Positions 45,790 through 58,215 of a DNA stretch of 64,000 nucleotides are shown one piece after another. Every line of letters starts with the position of its first letter. The first letter of the stretch is position 1. The translations under genes were made by a program, and so were the position numbers. The stretch spans positions 82,161,915 to 82,225,914 of the forward strand of contig NC_037668.1 of NCBI RefSeq assembly GCF_003255815.1, given 5' to 3'. The notes under the pieces are model-generated. The model made no database searches, was not told the origin of the DNA, and worked only from the letters and a program-made list of their open reading frames with translations. The DNA comes from Theropithecus gelada (lineage: Eukaryota > Chordata > Mammalia > Primates > Cercopithecidae).

Positions 45790-45870
45790 GGGGACCCACC
45801 CAGATCAGTGAGACTGGCCAAAGCTAAGCTGGGTTTGCCAGATGTGCAGCCCAACCAAGCTAAGCTGCGT

Positions 45871-45900
45871 GGAAAAAAAAAAAAAAACAACAAAAAAAAC
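45871..45900. repeat. A-rich tract
   Basis: A15 CAACA A8 run without an attached Alu. Confidence 0.9.
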
Positions 45901-45954
45901 GCCAATGTTTGATTATGTAAAATCCATCTGGATCCAAAGCAGAAAATCAAAGTT

Positions 45955-46080
45955 GGAAGGGCCCTCAGAGACCACCTGGTCCAGCCTGCTCCATCTACTG
46001 GTGAGAAAACTAGGGTCCAGAGATGGGGAGCAACTTGCCCAAGGTCACTCAGCAAGTATGCGGCCAAGTCCTCTTTGTCC
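45955..46080 (-). mobile_element. MIR-family fragment
   Basis: 'accacctggtccagcctgct' followed by 'ggtgagaaaactagggtcca' and 'cttgcccaaggtcactcagc'; MIR or a related ancient SINE. Confidence 0.6.
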
Positions 46081-46289
46081 TTCCCTGCTGCAAAACACCA
46101 GAACACCACTCCTGAACTCCCAAGCCAGCTTCCTGTTAGGCCCTCCCTGATCAGAATGTTGGATCTGGTGCTTTGGGGCTGCCTGGGCTCCCGTTCTGTA
46201 ACGTGAGCAATACAAATAAACTCAGTTCAAACATTTACTGCGTCCTTAATATATGCCAGGTGCTGGGGATGCCAATATTAGGGCAGTCT

Positions 46290-46308
46290 TTTTTTTTTTT
46301 TTTTTTAA
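46290..46308. repeat. Poly-T tract
   Basis: About 18 T without an adjoining Alu body; follows an ancient-repeat-like 'atatgccaggtgctggggat'. Confidence 0.9.
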
Positions 46309-49300
46309 AGGAACTCAGAAGTAGAATGCCGTTGCTAAATTCTACCAACATCCCAAGAAACCCACACTATTCCCCAACAGTGAGGTGTGGTCAGGTCAAT
46401 TTCCAAGGCACCTCCCTGCCAGACCTTAACCTGCTACCAGAGACATCTCATGCCACGGGACCGGAGAGGTACTGCCTGCCTTGGAAACCTGGACGTGGAA
46501 GAAGAGAAAGCTGATGGCAGACCCTCATGTGTGGATGGCCAAAACTTCTGACCCCAGGAGCTGAAGCCTGGCAGTCAGAGGCCTGCAGAAGCAAGGCCCC
46601 GTGTTGCTTACTGAGGGACCGGGATGGAGGTGGGCGGCTGCTCCCTCCCACCCAGCCTGGAGGCCTGGGGCTTCTACATTTAGGACCAGCTAGGGGTGAA
46701 GTCCTGACCTGAAAACTGGGCTGGCCACCCTAGGCCAGGGTCTGGCCATAGCTGGCTCAGCCATCCCAAGCCGACTCCCTGGTGCAAAGCCATCCCGCGG
46801 CAGAGTTTCCTACCCAGGCCTTGGCCAAGCAGGGGAAGGAGTGCAATTGTTGGTAGCAGATAAAATCCTTGATACCATCTCTATTTCCCCTTCTAATATC
46901 AGAGTGGCCGCCTGCAATACCAGTGAGGCGCGGGGCCGGCAATCAATAGCTAATACTCCTGTTGTAAGCAGGCCTACTCCGGAAATGGGCAGCCAGTACC
47001 TCCTTCCAGAGAGATACCCTTTCCCCTTGGCAGTGACCCCAGCCTGAGCGGTTCAGCATCATGGCTGGGAAGGACCAGGCCAGGTACCTGGCCTAGCCCA
47101 CCCCCCTGCAAGTGACTGATGCGGAAGTGATGCCAGGAAGTGAGAGAAAGGAGTCACCAACGTCACCCAGGAAGCAGAGAGGCCAAGCCATTGTTCTCTG
47201 CTGTCTGCTGGATGACCCTGTCAGCTCTTGATGGCATGCCGTGCCTGGGAAACAGAGGTGACCTCAAGTCAAGAAGGTCCAAAAGTTACCTCTGTTTGAT
47301 GGTGGCTAGTAATGGCTAAATAAGGACAGGAATCAGTCTTGGCTTTCTGACCACACAACCCAAACGTCACAGGGGAGGGCCCAAGAAGTATGTCTGGAAT
47401 TAGGCCTTAGCCATGGATGATTATACCAAAGCAGGAAGTTGGGAGCTGCCCACATATCAGGCAGACCTGAGCCTTGTCCTAGAGTCAGGCCAAAATAGAA
47501 GTCAATGGCCTATTTTTAAAACATACAACTGGGTATTGTCTACCTCTTTCTACCACAGTGGTCTAATCTGCACCGGATACCCAGATGCCAGCAAGCAGCC
47601 TCAATCAGGATGCACACAGATGAAGCACAGTACCTGGGTGGGTCTACCAGACAGGGAAGCCACACCCGCACTGCATCAAGAGCATCCATGGCATGTTGAG
47701 CCTAGAAAGAATTCCCAACTGGACAGAATGCCAGTGGGAAAAGGCCCACTGATGGGTGTGGGGTGCCATCTGCAGTGGCCAAGAAGATGCCTGCCTTGGT
47801 GAGTATGAGCCTCTCACACACTGGCCCCTTGGATTTCCTCCCTGGGAGAAGGACAGCAGCCCCACTGGCTCCTGCCTTTCTTGGGCCCATGGGTTTCCAG
47901 CATTTTAAGGTCTAACTCTCAACCCATCTTCAATATGTCGCAGCCTTGCCCCAAGCTGAGACCCTGGCAATGCCTGGTCCAGTCCCAACCTGGAGCTCAC
48001 ATACCTATTTCTGGGGCTACGCTCATCTCCACCCCTTGGACAAGGCCCCAGTTTCGGCAGTGTTCTGGGAATGCATACAGATCCACGTGTGGCTCCTGTC
48101 CAATGCTCCTGATGGCCATCCTGCGTCCCTTTCTCTCCTCCTACCACCATCACGTGACCTGCCACTTCTGTTTTTGCGGAACACCTGAATTTCACTGCCG
48201 TCCTTCTCAGCTGGTGAGCAGCATGTCCCAGCCCTCTTCTCTCGGGAGTTAACACCAACCCAAATACAAAACCTTGCCAAGTAGAATCATCTTCCAGGTC
48301 ATCTCTCTCCCAGAGGGAAACCCCTTTAACATTCCTAAGAGATGTCTGTCAGTCTTTGCTCAGACGCATCTAGGGCCAGAGAGCCCCCCGCCTTGATGTG
48401 GGGTGAGCCCAGGTGCTAAATTCTGGCCTACACCAAGCAAAAGTGTCTTTGGACTTTGCCTCACTGGTCCTAGTTGTGAATTCTAGGGCTGCACAGAAGA
48501 AATTTCTGCCTCCCTTTCCACGTAACAGCTCTTTCCATGTTCTTATCTGGGAGTGCCAATCTTTCAAAAGGTGTGGGGAACTCGGGCGGATTCTCAAACT
48601 CAGCTGCCGACAGGCTTGAAAGAATGAGAGATGTTATGATCGTGAGTGTCATCATAAAAGTTCCTTACAGCCCTGCACGCTATACCTCCCTAACATGGCA
48701 TTTCCCAGTCTCAAGTTGGCTTAAATCACATGAACCGCCGGGGAGAAGGTAGAGATGGAGGAGGTGGTACAGAGAGGGTGGCAGCCGCGCCCAACCTGGC
48801 AAAACAGAAAGCCCAATTTCACACACCCCAGAAAAAGCCGAACAAGGTGTCTCTTGGAGAAGGCCAGGCTCTCGACCCACGTGGGATCTGTTCCTGCCTG
48901 TGGCGGGCAGAGCACGGGCACAGATGCTTGTGGGATGCTGTCTGTGATCACACTCGGAAAAAATCAAGTGGTTAACCAGAGGGAAAGGATTCTGAGACCT
49001 GCCAGGATGGTGGGTTTTTGTGTTTTTTTTAGATTACGCCTAAGGTTTGTAGTTTGGACAGGCAAAGTAAACGATGACAACAGCAGCAGCAACAAAACAG
49101 AAACAAAGAATGATTTACTGATATTTTTTAAAGCCTTTTGTTAAAAGAAAGCTCCACAGTGGCCTGGAAGCAGCCCCCACCGCCTCCCTGGCCAGGGGCA
49201 GACTGTGTCGCGCCTACGAAGCTGGCACGAAGAAAGCAAACTCCAGCAGAAGTGCAGGCAATGCAGGAGGTGTCTGCTTTCCCATCTTTTTCTCCCTCTC

Positions 49301-49476
49301 AGCTTTTAGAAGGACTGGTGAAAGGGATGGGAAGGGAAGGATTTGAACCAGCATAAAGCAACTGTATTTAGACCATGGCAAACTGAGCTACTTACTTCTC
49401 TCCCACCCTCCCACCTGCCCAGGGCCTTGGCCTGGAATACAAGGTGGAGCACGAGACCCACGGGCCCCGCACATAC

Positions 49477-49566
49477 CTGAAAGAAACCTGGCGGGATGGG
49501 GCCTCCCGGCATCCCATCGTTGGGGGGAATGTTGCCAAGCACGGGGCTCGGGGCAGCTGCTGCACT
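49477..49566 (-). CDS. SSBP3: SSBP3 exon 5 (residues ~93-122)
   Basis: A 90-bp exon encoding 30 residues from SAAAAPSPVLGNIPP to PPGFFQ. It begins just after the LisH/LUFS domain and opens the proline-rich tail. The acceptor reads ...GTCTCCACAG|AGTGCA and the donor CAG|GTATGT. The exon is phase 0 at both ends, so skipping it would keep the frame. It sits alone, 23.7 kb upstream of exon 6 and more than 14 kb downstream of exon 4. The alanine run SAAAAP and the NDGMPGGPIPP stretch agree with SSBP3 as remembered. Confidence 0.95.
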
Positions 49567-49853
49567 CTGTGGAGACAACAAGGTAGAGGGTTAGTGGCCA
49601 AACCCCCAACCAGAGACACAGAGTTCTGACCCCTGGCCTTGGCTCTCCCCATCTGCCCGCATTCCCTGTGGACCTTCCTCACAGGCCACTTTCTACTTAA
49701 ATCCCTCCTAGCATCCCAGGGAAGTGTCATGTTCCCACTGACAGGAAGCAAGTAGGGCTTATACACTCAGACCTGGACTCAATTCCCAGGTGCGGCCCCC
49801 ACTGAGGAAGCAACCAATTCCGAGGCTCTTTTTCCTCATCTCTAAAACGGGAG

Positions 49854-50081
49854 GGCCGGGCGTGGTGGCTCACACCTAAAATCCCAGCACTTTGGGAGGT
49901 TGAGGCAGGAGAATCGCTTCAGCCCAGGAGTTCGAGACCAGCCTGGGCAACATCAGGAGACCGTGTCTCTACAAAAAATAAAAAATTAGCTGGGCACAGT
50001 GGCACACGCCTTTAGTCCCAGTTACTCGGGAGGTTGAGGTAGGAGGATTGCTTGAGCCCAAAAGGTTCAGCCCTATCTCTA
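49854..50081 (+). mobile_element. Alu, right part lost
   Basis: Forward Alu 'ggccgggcgtggtggctcac' to 'ttgcttgagcccaaaaggtt', then jumps to 'ctatctctaac', so most of the right monomer is deleted. Lies 288 bp upstream of exon 5 in the transcript. Confidence 0.92.
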
Positions 50082-50110
50082 ACAATAATAATAATAATAA
50101 TAATAATAAA
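50082..50110. repeat. (AAT)n microsatellite
   Basis: About nine AAT units at the tail of the preceding Alu. Confidence 0.95.
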
Positions 50111-51033
50111 TGGGGGAGCAATGTCCACCATTCAGAGAGGCTGCAAGGACAGCCTGAGACAAAGTGCCAAAGGTACTTCCTGCGGTGCAGAGCAGGGGTG
50201 CATGGCCAACGTGCAGTGGCTGCTCCTGGCATTACATGGCCCTGGGCCGTGTCTGCCCACCTACTCTTGAGAAGCTCTTGGCAGGGGAGTGATTTATAAA
50301 TTTCTGTGCCCTCTGCAAATGGCTGGCATGTCATATAAAGCAAAAGATCAATAAATATCCATGACTCAATGAATAAGTGAACAGACCAACCGGGAAACAC
50401 TACTGGAGAGGGTGACGGAGGGCAGAGCGTGTTCTTGGCCCCGCAGGGTCCTAGGTGCCTCATGAGAGAGAAGGGCCTCATGAGGTGGGGGGACCGTCAT
50501 TCCTTTTCTCTTTAAACACCGCTATTCTGGCATTTGCCTGGTATATCTGCCACAACAAATGCCTCCCAGGGGTGAGCAGACATTGCTCTCCCTAGCCTGG
50601 CCTCCTTCCAAAGGATCTGTGTACTATCTATTCAAGGTGGTCGGCACATCTGTGCCTGTCTGTGCCTGGCCCCGTGCTCACACAGGCGGGGGTGAGGCTG
50701 AGGCATCTGGGCTCCAGCTCTGAGGAAGTCGCAGGTCTGACAGTCCTACCTGGAACTGGGCCCTGCTCCTTCCCACTGATTCTAAGCCTCCAGGGGCTCC
50801 TCCTACAGGAAGCCTACCTTCAACCTTGGTGGTCCCCAAACCCCACCATGACCGAGAAAGTGAAACTTGGTCATCTATCATCGCCCAGGGTTTTGACTGA
50901 TTCTCTGGAAGAGGAATGAGCCCCTTGGGGTAGGAAACAGAATGCCTCTTTTCCTCTTAGAAACACAGCCTCCCATCACCACCTTCAAGAAGCTACTCTC
51001 TTTCCTTTCATCAGTGGTAAAATAGGAACCAGA

Positions 51034-51320
51034 CGCCAGGTGTGGTGGCTCACGCCTGTAATTCCAGCACTTTGGCAGGCCAAGGTGGGCAGATCACCTG
51101 AGGTCAGGAGTTTGAGACCAGTCTGGCCAAAATGGCGAAGCCCCGTTTCTACTAAAAATACAAAAATCAGCTGGACGTGGTGGTGGGCGCCTGCAATCCC
51201 AGCTACTTCGGAGCCTGAGGCAGGAGAATTCGCTTGAACTCAGGAGGCAGAGGTTACAGTGAGTCAAGATTGTGCCACTGTACTCCAAGCTGGATGACAA
51301 GAGCAAAACTCCCCATCTCA

Positions 51321-51347
<27 letters not shown>
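51034..51347 (+). mobile_element. AluS-like element with 27-A tail
   Basis: Forward Alu 'ccaggtgtggtggctcacgc' to a long A run. 'gaaccaga' on both sides (51026, 51348) fits a target duplication. Confidence 0.93.
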
Positions 51348-51351
<4 letters not shown>

Positions 51352-51459
51352 CAGAACCTCTAACTTCCAACTCTGATGGAAGGAAATGACGTAATGTGCA
51401 AATCCCACTAACACATTGCATGCAACAAAATGAACAAACAGACCTGGGAACAAATGCAC

Positions 51460-51645
51460 CTGGTTTTCAGCACTGTCACCTCTACTAGTAAGTGGGATGA
51501 CTGTGGGCAAGCCACTTGAACTTTCTGAATTTGCTTCCTGTAAAAAATACGATAGCTGTTGTCCCACCTCCTCACCAGGACTGTGGGGGATAAAATAACA
51601 GAATGGGCTGTGTTTCGTAAGCTGAGACAGCTCTGTGAATCTAGA
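51460..51645 (+). mobile_element. MIR element
   Basis: Forward MIR: 'gtgggcaagccacttgaact', 'gggataaaataacagaatgg'. Confidence 0.65.
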
Positions 51646-52171
51646 AACAAAGAAGTACAGGGCATACAGTGGGTGTTGAGCAGATCCAGGTGAAGAGAAT
51701 GGGCAAGCTGCATATTACTTTTCAAAATGATTCTGCTTACAGAAAAACAGCCCTCTCTGCAAAAGCTATCCTGCCAACCATCCTATAATGTGTTTGTAAG
51801 TTTCAAGCATCTCCAGAAATTAGGATTGCAGATCTCCCCATTACCGAGGTCTGAGGTCACAGGCCCCTGCCTTGCCCCTGCCTCACCCCTGCCTGGCACT
51901 ATCTGAGATGGGGTCTTGTGGGAATCGCCAGCTTATCCATTAGCCGCATTACTGTTGGCTGCATTATTGTTTCTCTGTGGTCAGTGGTTCTGTGAAAATG
52001 GCAACTTTTTGTGATAACAGCCAACAATCACTCCTCAGCAGCAAGAGCAAAAAACTTGTTTTAAAAATGGGGGGAGGTAAACACCCATCTACATTTTCTT
52101 CAGGTTCTTTCAGAGACTGGTGTTACCTTTAACAATTTCATTCTTCTTATGTACCATTATTTAACCAGTTT

Positions 52172-52289
52172 ATTTTGTTTGTTTTTAGAGACGGGGTCTT
52201 ACTATGTTGCCCAGGCTGATCTCACGTGATCCTCCCACCTCAGCTTCCCAAAGTGCTGAAATTACAGGCATGAGCCACCACACCCAGCC
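52172..52289 (-). mobile_element. Alu right-monomer fragment
   Basis: Reverse fragment 'agagacggggtcttactatg' to 'gccaccacacccagcc'; 'ttaacca' lies on both sides (52151, 52291). Confidence 0.88.
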
Positions 52290-52491
52290 TATTAACCAAT
52301 GAAATAACAGGCATTAAACCTCAGTGTCTGCTAATCTGCCAGTTAGTATCCCTTTGGTATTTGGTATTCGGAGTTACCTCTTAGGTCATTACCTTTTGAA
52401 ATGGTTTGCATTGGCCACTTGTAGATCTAATTTTATGGCAAATCATTCATGTCCTTTGCTATTTGGGTATTTGACTTATTACATATTGAGA

Positions 52492-52608
52492 ATCTAGAAT
52501 AAGCGTAAGTTATAATTAAAAAAAAAAAAACCTAAAAATTATTATTATTATAATTAGAGACCTGGTCCCCAGGCTGGAGTGCAGTGGCCCGATCACGGCT
52601 TACTATGG
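52492..52608 (+). repeat. Local duplication, copy 1
   Basis: About 117 bp shared with 53526-53648: 'atctagaataag', an A run, 'aaaattattattattataat' and the first 50 bp of a reverse Alu. This copy continues into the complete Alu, so it is the likely source. Confidence 0.92.
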
Positions 52609-52829
52609 CCCCAAACTCCTAGACTCAAGGGATCCTCCTGCCTCAGCCTCTCAGGTAGCTGGGAATACATGTGCACACCACCATACCCAGCTAATTTTTA
52701 AAATTTTTTGTAGAGATGGGGGTCTCACTATGTTGCCCAGGCTGGTCTTGAACTCCTGCCCTCAAGCAATCCTGCCACCTCAGCCCCTAAAAGTGCTGGC
52801 ATTACAAGTGCGAACCATCGTGTCTGGCC
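52553..52829 (-). mobile_element. AluJ-like element
   Basis: Reverse diverged Alu 'ttagagacctggtccccagg' to 'ccatcgtgtctggcc'. Confidence 0.9.
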
Positions 52830-53525
52830 TACAAAAAATTTTTAAATGAAAACTTGAACCTGCGAGTGCTTTGTTGCCTTATTTATGAGGCTCCTTCGCT
52901 CTAAGATATCATTTTCCTATGAGATCAGGAGTGAGTCAATGGTTCTAGGAACTGGAGGTAGTGGGTAGTCCACGGTTCTTTGAATGCAATGGCCAGGGTC
53001 ACCATGGTTCTAGTAAATGCACAGTGTAATTCTCTGAAATGTGGGGTGGAAGACGGAGTTTTGCTATTCTCCAATGAAGAAGGACAAAAAACCAAGACCA
53101 TGTTAGCAGTGACTAAGGGGCAGGAAGCTGAGGAGACGCCTTTATCATTTAAAGCTTCTCCAGTAGCAAAATTAAGTCGTCCTGCAGTGCTTAAATTTGT
53201 GCCTTGAATTTTGATAGTTATTGCTGTTCCCCTTTGATTATGAAGCAAACGTGCTCATAACAAAAAAAGGACAGAAAAGTACGAAGAAGAAAACGAAAAG
53301 CAGCAACCAGTGGTATAGGGCAACAAAAGAGTTCAGAGGTTGGGAAAGGCTCAGAAATAACTTGCTCACAAAATCTAAACCAAGGTACCCTCAACCCAAC
53401 CATATTTATGAACATTACACTGAATCCCTGTACCAACGCTCCTGCAGCTCAACGGCCGCAGGGCCTGTTTCTCCTGTCTCTGAGACCCAGCACAAAGTGA
53501 GGCATACAGCAGGTGTATTGGCAGG

Positions 53526-53648
53526 ATCTAGAATAAGGGTAAGTTATAACTGGGGAAAAAAAAAAAAAAAAACTTAAAAATTATTATTATTATAATTAGA
53601 GACCTGGTCCCCAGGCTGGAGTGTCGTGGACCGATCATGATTACTACG
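53526..53648 (+). repeat. Local duplication, copy 2
   Basis: Repeats 52492-52608 with about ten differences. It stops inside the Alu left end ('gatcatgattactacg') and does not continue into the rest of the Alu, which marks it as a copied piece. Confidence 0.92.
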
Positions 53649-54345
53649 TGTATTATTCAAAGACCTGCTCAAAGCTGACCGTCCGGAGCCAGGCCTTTCC
53701 AGACTGCAGGAACCGACCTCTCCTGATGGTTTCCAACTTTGAGCTGGAGCTCCACTAAGGCACTAAGCAAAGCATCTCACGAGTTTTCTCTAACAACACA
53801 AAACCAAAACCCCTGAAAACCCTCGTCATTCACCAAGGTCTGCAGCATGCCAGGGCTGTGGTGGGTGCACGGGCTAGAAGTCCCCGTGGAAGAAGAAAGA
53901 AAAGAACATTGGATTAGAAGCTAGAGATCTTCTAGCTGGGAGCCCATGGACAGGGCCCTTTCTCCTTCTGGGACTCAGTTTCCCCATGTATCCAATGATG
54001 GGGTTAAAGGAGATGACCATTAAGGCTCTTTTTCCAAGCTGCTCTCCCCAGCTAAGTCTACACACCTAGGGGAGCTAGGACTGGAAACAGCAGCTCTTAC
54101 ATGAACAGGACAGCAATCCTCTTTCCAGGGGACCTGGGTTTTAACTCTTCTCTGTTCATTATAGGCCATTTTGTGATCAAAGATTAAAAACTACCCAGAG
54201 ACCTGTTACCTGAGTCACAGATAACAGTGACTGACATTTGGGTTCCAATCGCCCAGGCCTTCCTCACCAACGCTTATCCACTTTTTGGACTCGAGAAAGC
54301 CAACTCAAACAACCCATGCAGTTTGGTAACTCCCACTTTAAAAAA

Positions 54346-54372
54346 CAGCAACAACAACAACAACAACAACAA
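54346..54372. repeat. (CAA)n microsatellite
   Basis: About nine CAA/ACA units. Confidence 0.95.
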
Positions 54373-55636
54373 ATAAAGCTAATGTAAAATTCTTTTCTAA
54401 ACAGAAAACAGGCCTTAAACAGGGTGATGCGGCCCATTCCAGCCACCTGCTGCCTCTAAACCTATAGTCAACTTGAAAATTCCGAGGTGCTTTCCCAGAG
54501 CACTGCCTGAAGTTCGCCATTCCCAGTCAGGGAGACTTGCGAAGAGGACTGATCACGGGTACATAGCCATGGGGCTCAGACACTGCCCCTGCCTCCACCC
54601 CATCCACGCTCCAACGGGACAGACACATGCCACTGCAACTAGAGATCCCCCGCAATCCCACTCCAAAAGGACACCTGAAAACCTTAGCACCAGCCCCGCA
54701 ATCCCACTCCATAAGGACACCTGAAAACCTCAACACCAGTCTCACCCCAGGAGATGGATATTCCCCCTCTACCCTCCAGGGCAGAGAAGCAGGATTCAAA
54801 CCTGGGGCCGACCTACGGCCTCAGAAAGGTGCTTCCAAGAGAAAGTGCCTTGGAAACCAGGCTAAGGAATAGAACTTTCTGCTCTGGGCAATGGTGGGGG
54901 ACTTCTACTGTCCCACCTCACCCTGAGCCAGGCACACTCACGCTCGCTCAACAAATCCCAATACCACCAGAGTACCCCAAACTACAGGAGCAAGTGGACC
55001 TGACAAGTCCCCACACTCCCAGTGGCCTCTCATCCCACCTACAGAGAGAAGTATCTCATAGTAAGCAACAGTGTTCATGCTTTTCCTTCAAGAAGCAATG
55101 GTCCAGGGGCATTCCCTGCAAGATACTATCTTCTGGCCTCATTTCAAGAACCCCAGCTATCCTCACTTACAAACTAGCCTGGGATCCCCCCTCCAACCCT
55201 CTCTTTAAAATTAGTTCTAGGCACACGAAGCTCCTGGAAAACTGAATAAAAACAAATGCTCAGGGGGAAATGTGGGACTCCTGCCAGGTCGGCCAACCCC
55301 TCCTGACTGATTTACAAGGCTGCAAAATGGTACTTTGTTCTGCAAATCCCCTCCCCTCCTTGCCCCACCCTAATACTCAGGCCTTGGCGTGCAGCAGCTT
55401 GGGGGCCACATGCAGAACTGCATGTGCAGATGACTTCCTAGACTGAAACTCAACACAGGCTGTGTGGCCCAGGGCCCAAAACACCAGGGGGTGGGAGGCA
55501 TGTGCTGGGGGTGGAGCCATGTGCTCAAAGCTGGGAAATGGAGGTCACTTAGGGGAGCTTGGGGCACTCCTGTGATGACTACATGCAGAGAGCAAGTGAC
55601 ACAGGAAGCCTCCAAGTGACGCCTGTCTGGTGGCCT

Positions 55637-55663
55637 GGGGAGGGAGGGAGGGAGGGAGGGAGG
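55637..55663. repeat. (GGGA)n microsatellite
   Basis: About six GGGA units on the plus strand; fits a G-quadruplex pattern (four or more GGG runs with one-base loops). Plus is the template strand of SSBP3. Confidence 0.95.
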
Positions 55664-56813
55664 CTGGCACTGGTTTCAGCAAGACAGGGGCTTCTGCGCA
55701 AACTATGGAGTAACCTGGGTCCCTCTGGCGCCAGGTTTCCCAGAGGGAATTTCAGCAGCATCAACAAACTAACGACACAAATCAGGAATGGAAGCGACTG
55801 GGGGAATGTCATCATCCAGATGGAAAGGCCAAGATGGACAGAATTGGGGTTCAAAGAAGGGAAGGGGACAGGAAGAGGATTCCTGGTTTCATATGCAGAC
55901 CACAGAACCGAATCAGTTTTGGAGAACAGGGGCTCTAATTGTGCAGCTTGGAGAAAACAGAGCTGTTGCTACGTGAAGAGGCAGAACCAGCTGACGTTAA
56001 AAATAGGTTTGGATGACACACAGGCATGACACAGGATCCCTGCCTTCAAATAGTCAGGGGGCCACGGTGTGGGAGGAGGGATGGACGTGCCTCCTGGCAC
56101 CAATGGATGGCCCTGGGTCCAACAGCAGATGCCCCGAGCTACAAAAAGCCTCTTGGCTACCTCAGGAGGGGGCGGGCTGTGATAATTTGGGGTCACTCCC
56201 AGTTGAGACATGGCACAAACCATATTAAAAAGGGATTGCCATAGGACCCACCACCGCCTGGGCCTGGGGATTATTAAGACAGAAGAGCCCTGGACTGAGG
56301 GTCCCAGGATCAGGATTCCAGCTGTGGCTGCAAACCACCTACTGTGTGATCTGATCAGGCCTTTCTGTCCCTGGCCTCCACACAAGGCAGCTGGGGTCCA
56401 CTGCTCCAGTGACACTGTGGATGTCAAACGAGCTCTTCAGCAAGCAACCTGAAAAGGGCCACATATAGACAACAAAAGCCTCAACCTGCCATCAGACCCA
56501 GATGAGGGTGGTCCTGATACCTGAGCTTCTTTTACTAAGTCCCAGCTCACATCTGCCACCTGGGTACGACCCTGGAATGCAAGAAGGGCTGGAGAAGCAA
56601 CTGCCTTTTCATTTTGATCCTATAAATCAGCGGGGGTGGGGGGGGTAGTATTTATTCCCCAACATCGCTGGCAAGATGTAATTTGTTTTCCTGGTAAGGA
56701 AACTGAGGCACAGAGAGGTGCACTATTTCAAGGTCAGGCAGCTAAGTGGCTCTAACGTTAGTCCCTCTGTGCCTCCACCTTGCATCTTGGGTTCAAAAAA
56801 CAAAACCACAGTC

Positions 56814-57088
56814 CACATTGGGAGGCTGAGGCAGGCAGATCATGAGGTCAGGAGATTGAGACCATCCTGGTTAACACGTGAAACCCCGTCTCTACTAAAA
56901 ATACAAAAAAAAAAAAAAATTAGCTGGGTGTGGTGGTGGGCGCCTATAGTCCCAGCTACTCAGGAGGCTGAGGCAGGAGAATGGCATGAATCCAGGAGAC
57001 GGAGCTTGCAGTGAGCCAAGATCCAGCCATTGCACTCCAGCCTGGGCGACAGAGCAAGACTCCATCTCAAAAAAAAAAAAAAAAAAAC
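56814..57088 (+). mobile_element. AluY-like, 5'-truncated
   Basis: Forward Alu starting at 'attgggaggctgaggcaggc', ending in a 19-A tail, with 'accacagtc' at both ends (56805, 57089) as target duplication. It has 'gatccagcc', one CpG change from 'gatccggcc'. Confidence 0.92.
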
Positions 57089-57301
57089 ACCACAGTCATA
57101 TACTGCCCACCCCTGTAGTTCCCAGGAAAAGTTCTGTGTGCTTTGACTCTTATGAAATAGCTGGCACTTCATTAAACACAAGAGAAGCACAATCCATTCC
57201 TGTGTTTGAGACTGTCTATTATATGTTTTGTGCTTCCCCAAGTAGCCGGACCTAGCTCTGCTCTTTCTGACGAATACTTCAATGAGTTGGGGTGGGTGGG
57301 T

Positions 57302-57363
57302 GGCTGTGTGTGTGTGTGTGTGTGTGTGCATGCACATGTGTATCAAGGAATGCAAGATCCCAT

Positions 57364-57396
<33 letters not shown>

Positions 57397-57432
57397 ATGC
57401 ACATGTGTATCAAGGAATGCAAGATCCCATTG
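57302..57432. repeat. 67-bp tandem duplication containing a TG microsatellite
   Basis: Two copies offset by 67 bp; each has a TG run followed by 'gcacatgtgtatcaaggaat' and 'gcaagatcccattg'. Confidence 0.95.
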
Positions 57433-58084
57433 AAGAGTCTGTTGAATCTAACTGGCCAATTACCCTGGGAGGAGGAGAAACAGGTGGGGGCTGGGGGGAG
57501 CTGTAAAAAGGTTACAAGTGCTTTTTACACACCGGATGCATCAGCAAACACTCGCTTCTGGGGCCACCCAGACTGCGCTGTGCTCACCAGAGCAGATGAC
57601 AGGGCGCGGGTCTGCCCCGCAGGTCAGGAGGATGCAAGGAGTTGTGGTGACAGAGAACTGAGGGACAGGGAAGGTGCTCTGGGCAGGCACTGTGAGCGGG
57701 GATTAAGGGGATCAGGGAGGCTTTGTGGAAGAGATGGTACTTGAGCTGGGGCCTTAAAGAACGGCAGGACTCGAGGATGCAGGAGGTGATACAGGGGTGA
57801 GAGATTATGCTGTCATTTTAACCCTCCCCGGGCACAGGGCCTCCTGACAGCCTCTCCTTAAAGAGCAAATCCCTCCAGGACGCCACCTGCCCCCTGCACC
57901 ATCTCCAGGATAGGGGGTGGGCGTGGGGCTTGTTCACTTTCCCTCCCCCAGGATAGGGGGGCTCCCCCACAGGAGAGGGGCCAGCCACCTAGTCAGAGAA
58001 GGCTCACTGTCCCTAGGCGGTCCCTTGTGACCCAGCTCATGGTATGGCTCATCCAGTCTCTCTCCCTCCATCCTCCCAACAATC

Positions 58085-58215
58085 CGCAGTCACTACCAGA
58101 ACACAGAGGCTCTGAGGAGCAAAGGGACTTGTCCAAGGTCACATGGCCGGAAATGGGCAGAACCAGAAGTTAAGCCCAGATCTGCTAATACCACAGCCCC
58201 AGCTCTTGGCCATAC
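58085..58215 (-). mobile_element. MIR element
   Basis: Reverse MIR: 'gacttgtccaaggtcacatg', 'gaagttaagcccagatctgc'. Confidence 0.7.

Larger units (their letters stand above)
25825..49476 (-). other. SSBP3: SSBP3 intron 5 (23.7 kb)
   Basis: Largest complete intron here. It holds several MIR relics (26485, 29580-30030, 31070, 38740, 45420, 45955), forward Alus at 31700, 33781 and 44286, reverse Alus at 35932, 39122 and 39711, a DNA-transposon relic (34375-34567), L2 relics (42745, 44594) and two small tandem duplications. Stretches where I recognise no element include 26660-29570, 30040-31060, 32060-33760, 34570-35930, 36050-38735, 40022-42740, 43135-44070, 45000-45410 and 46320-49476. Confidence 0.9.
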
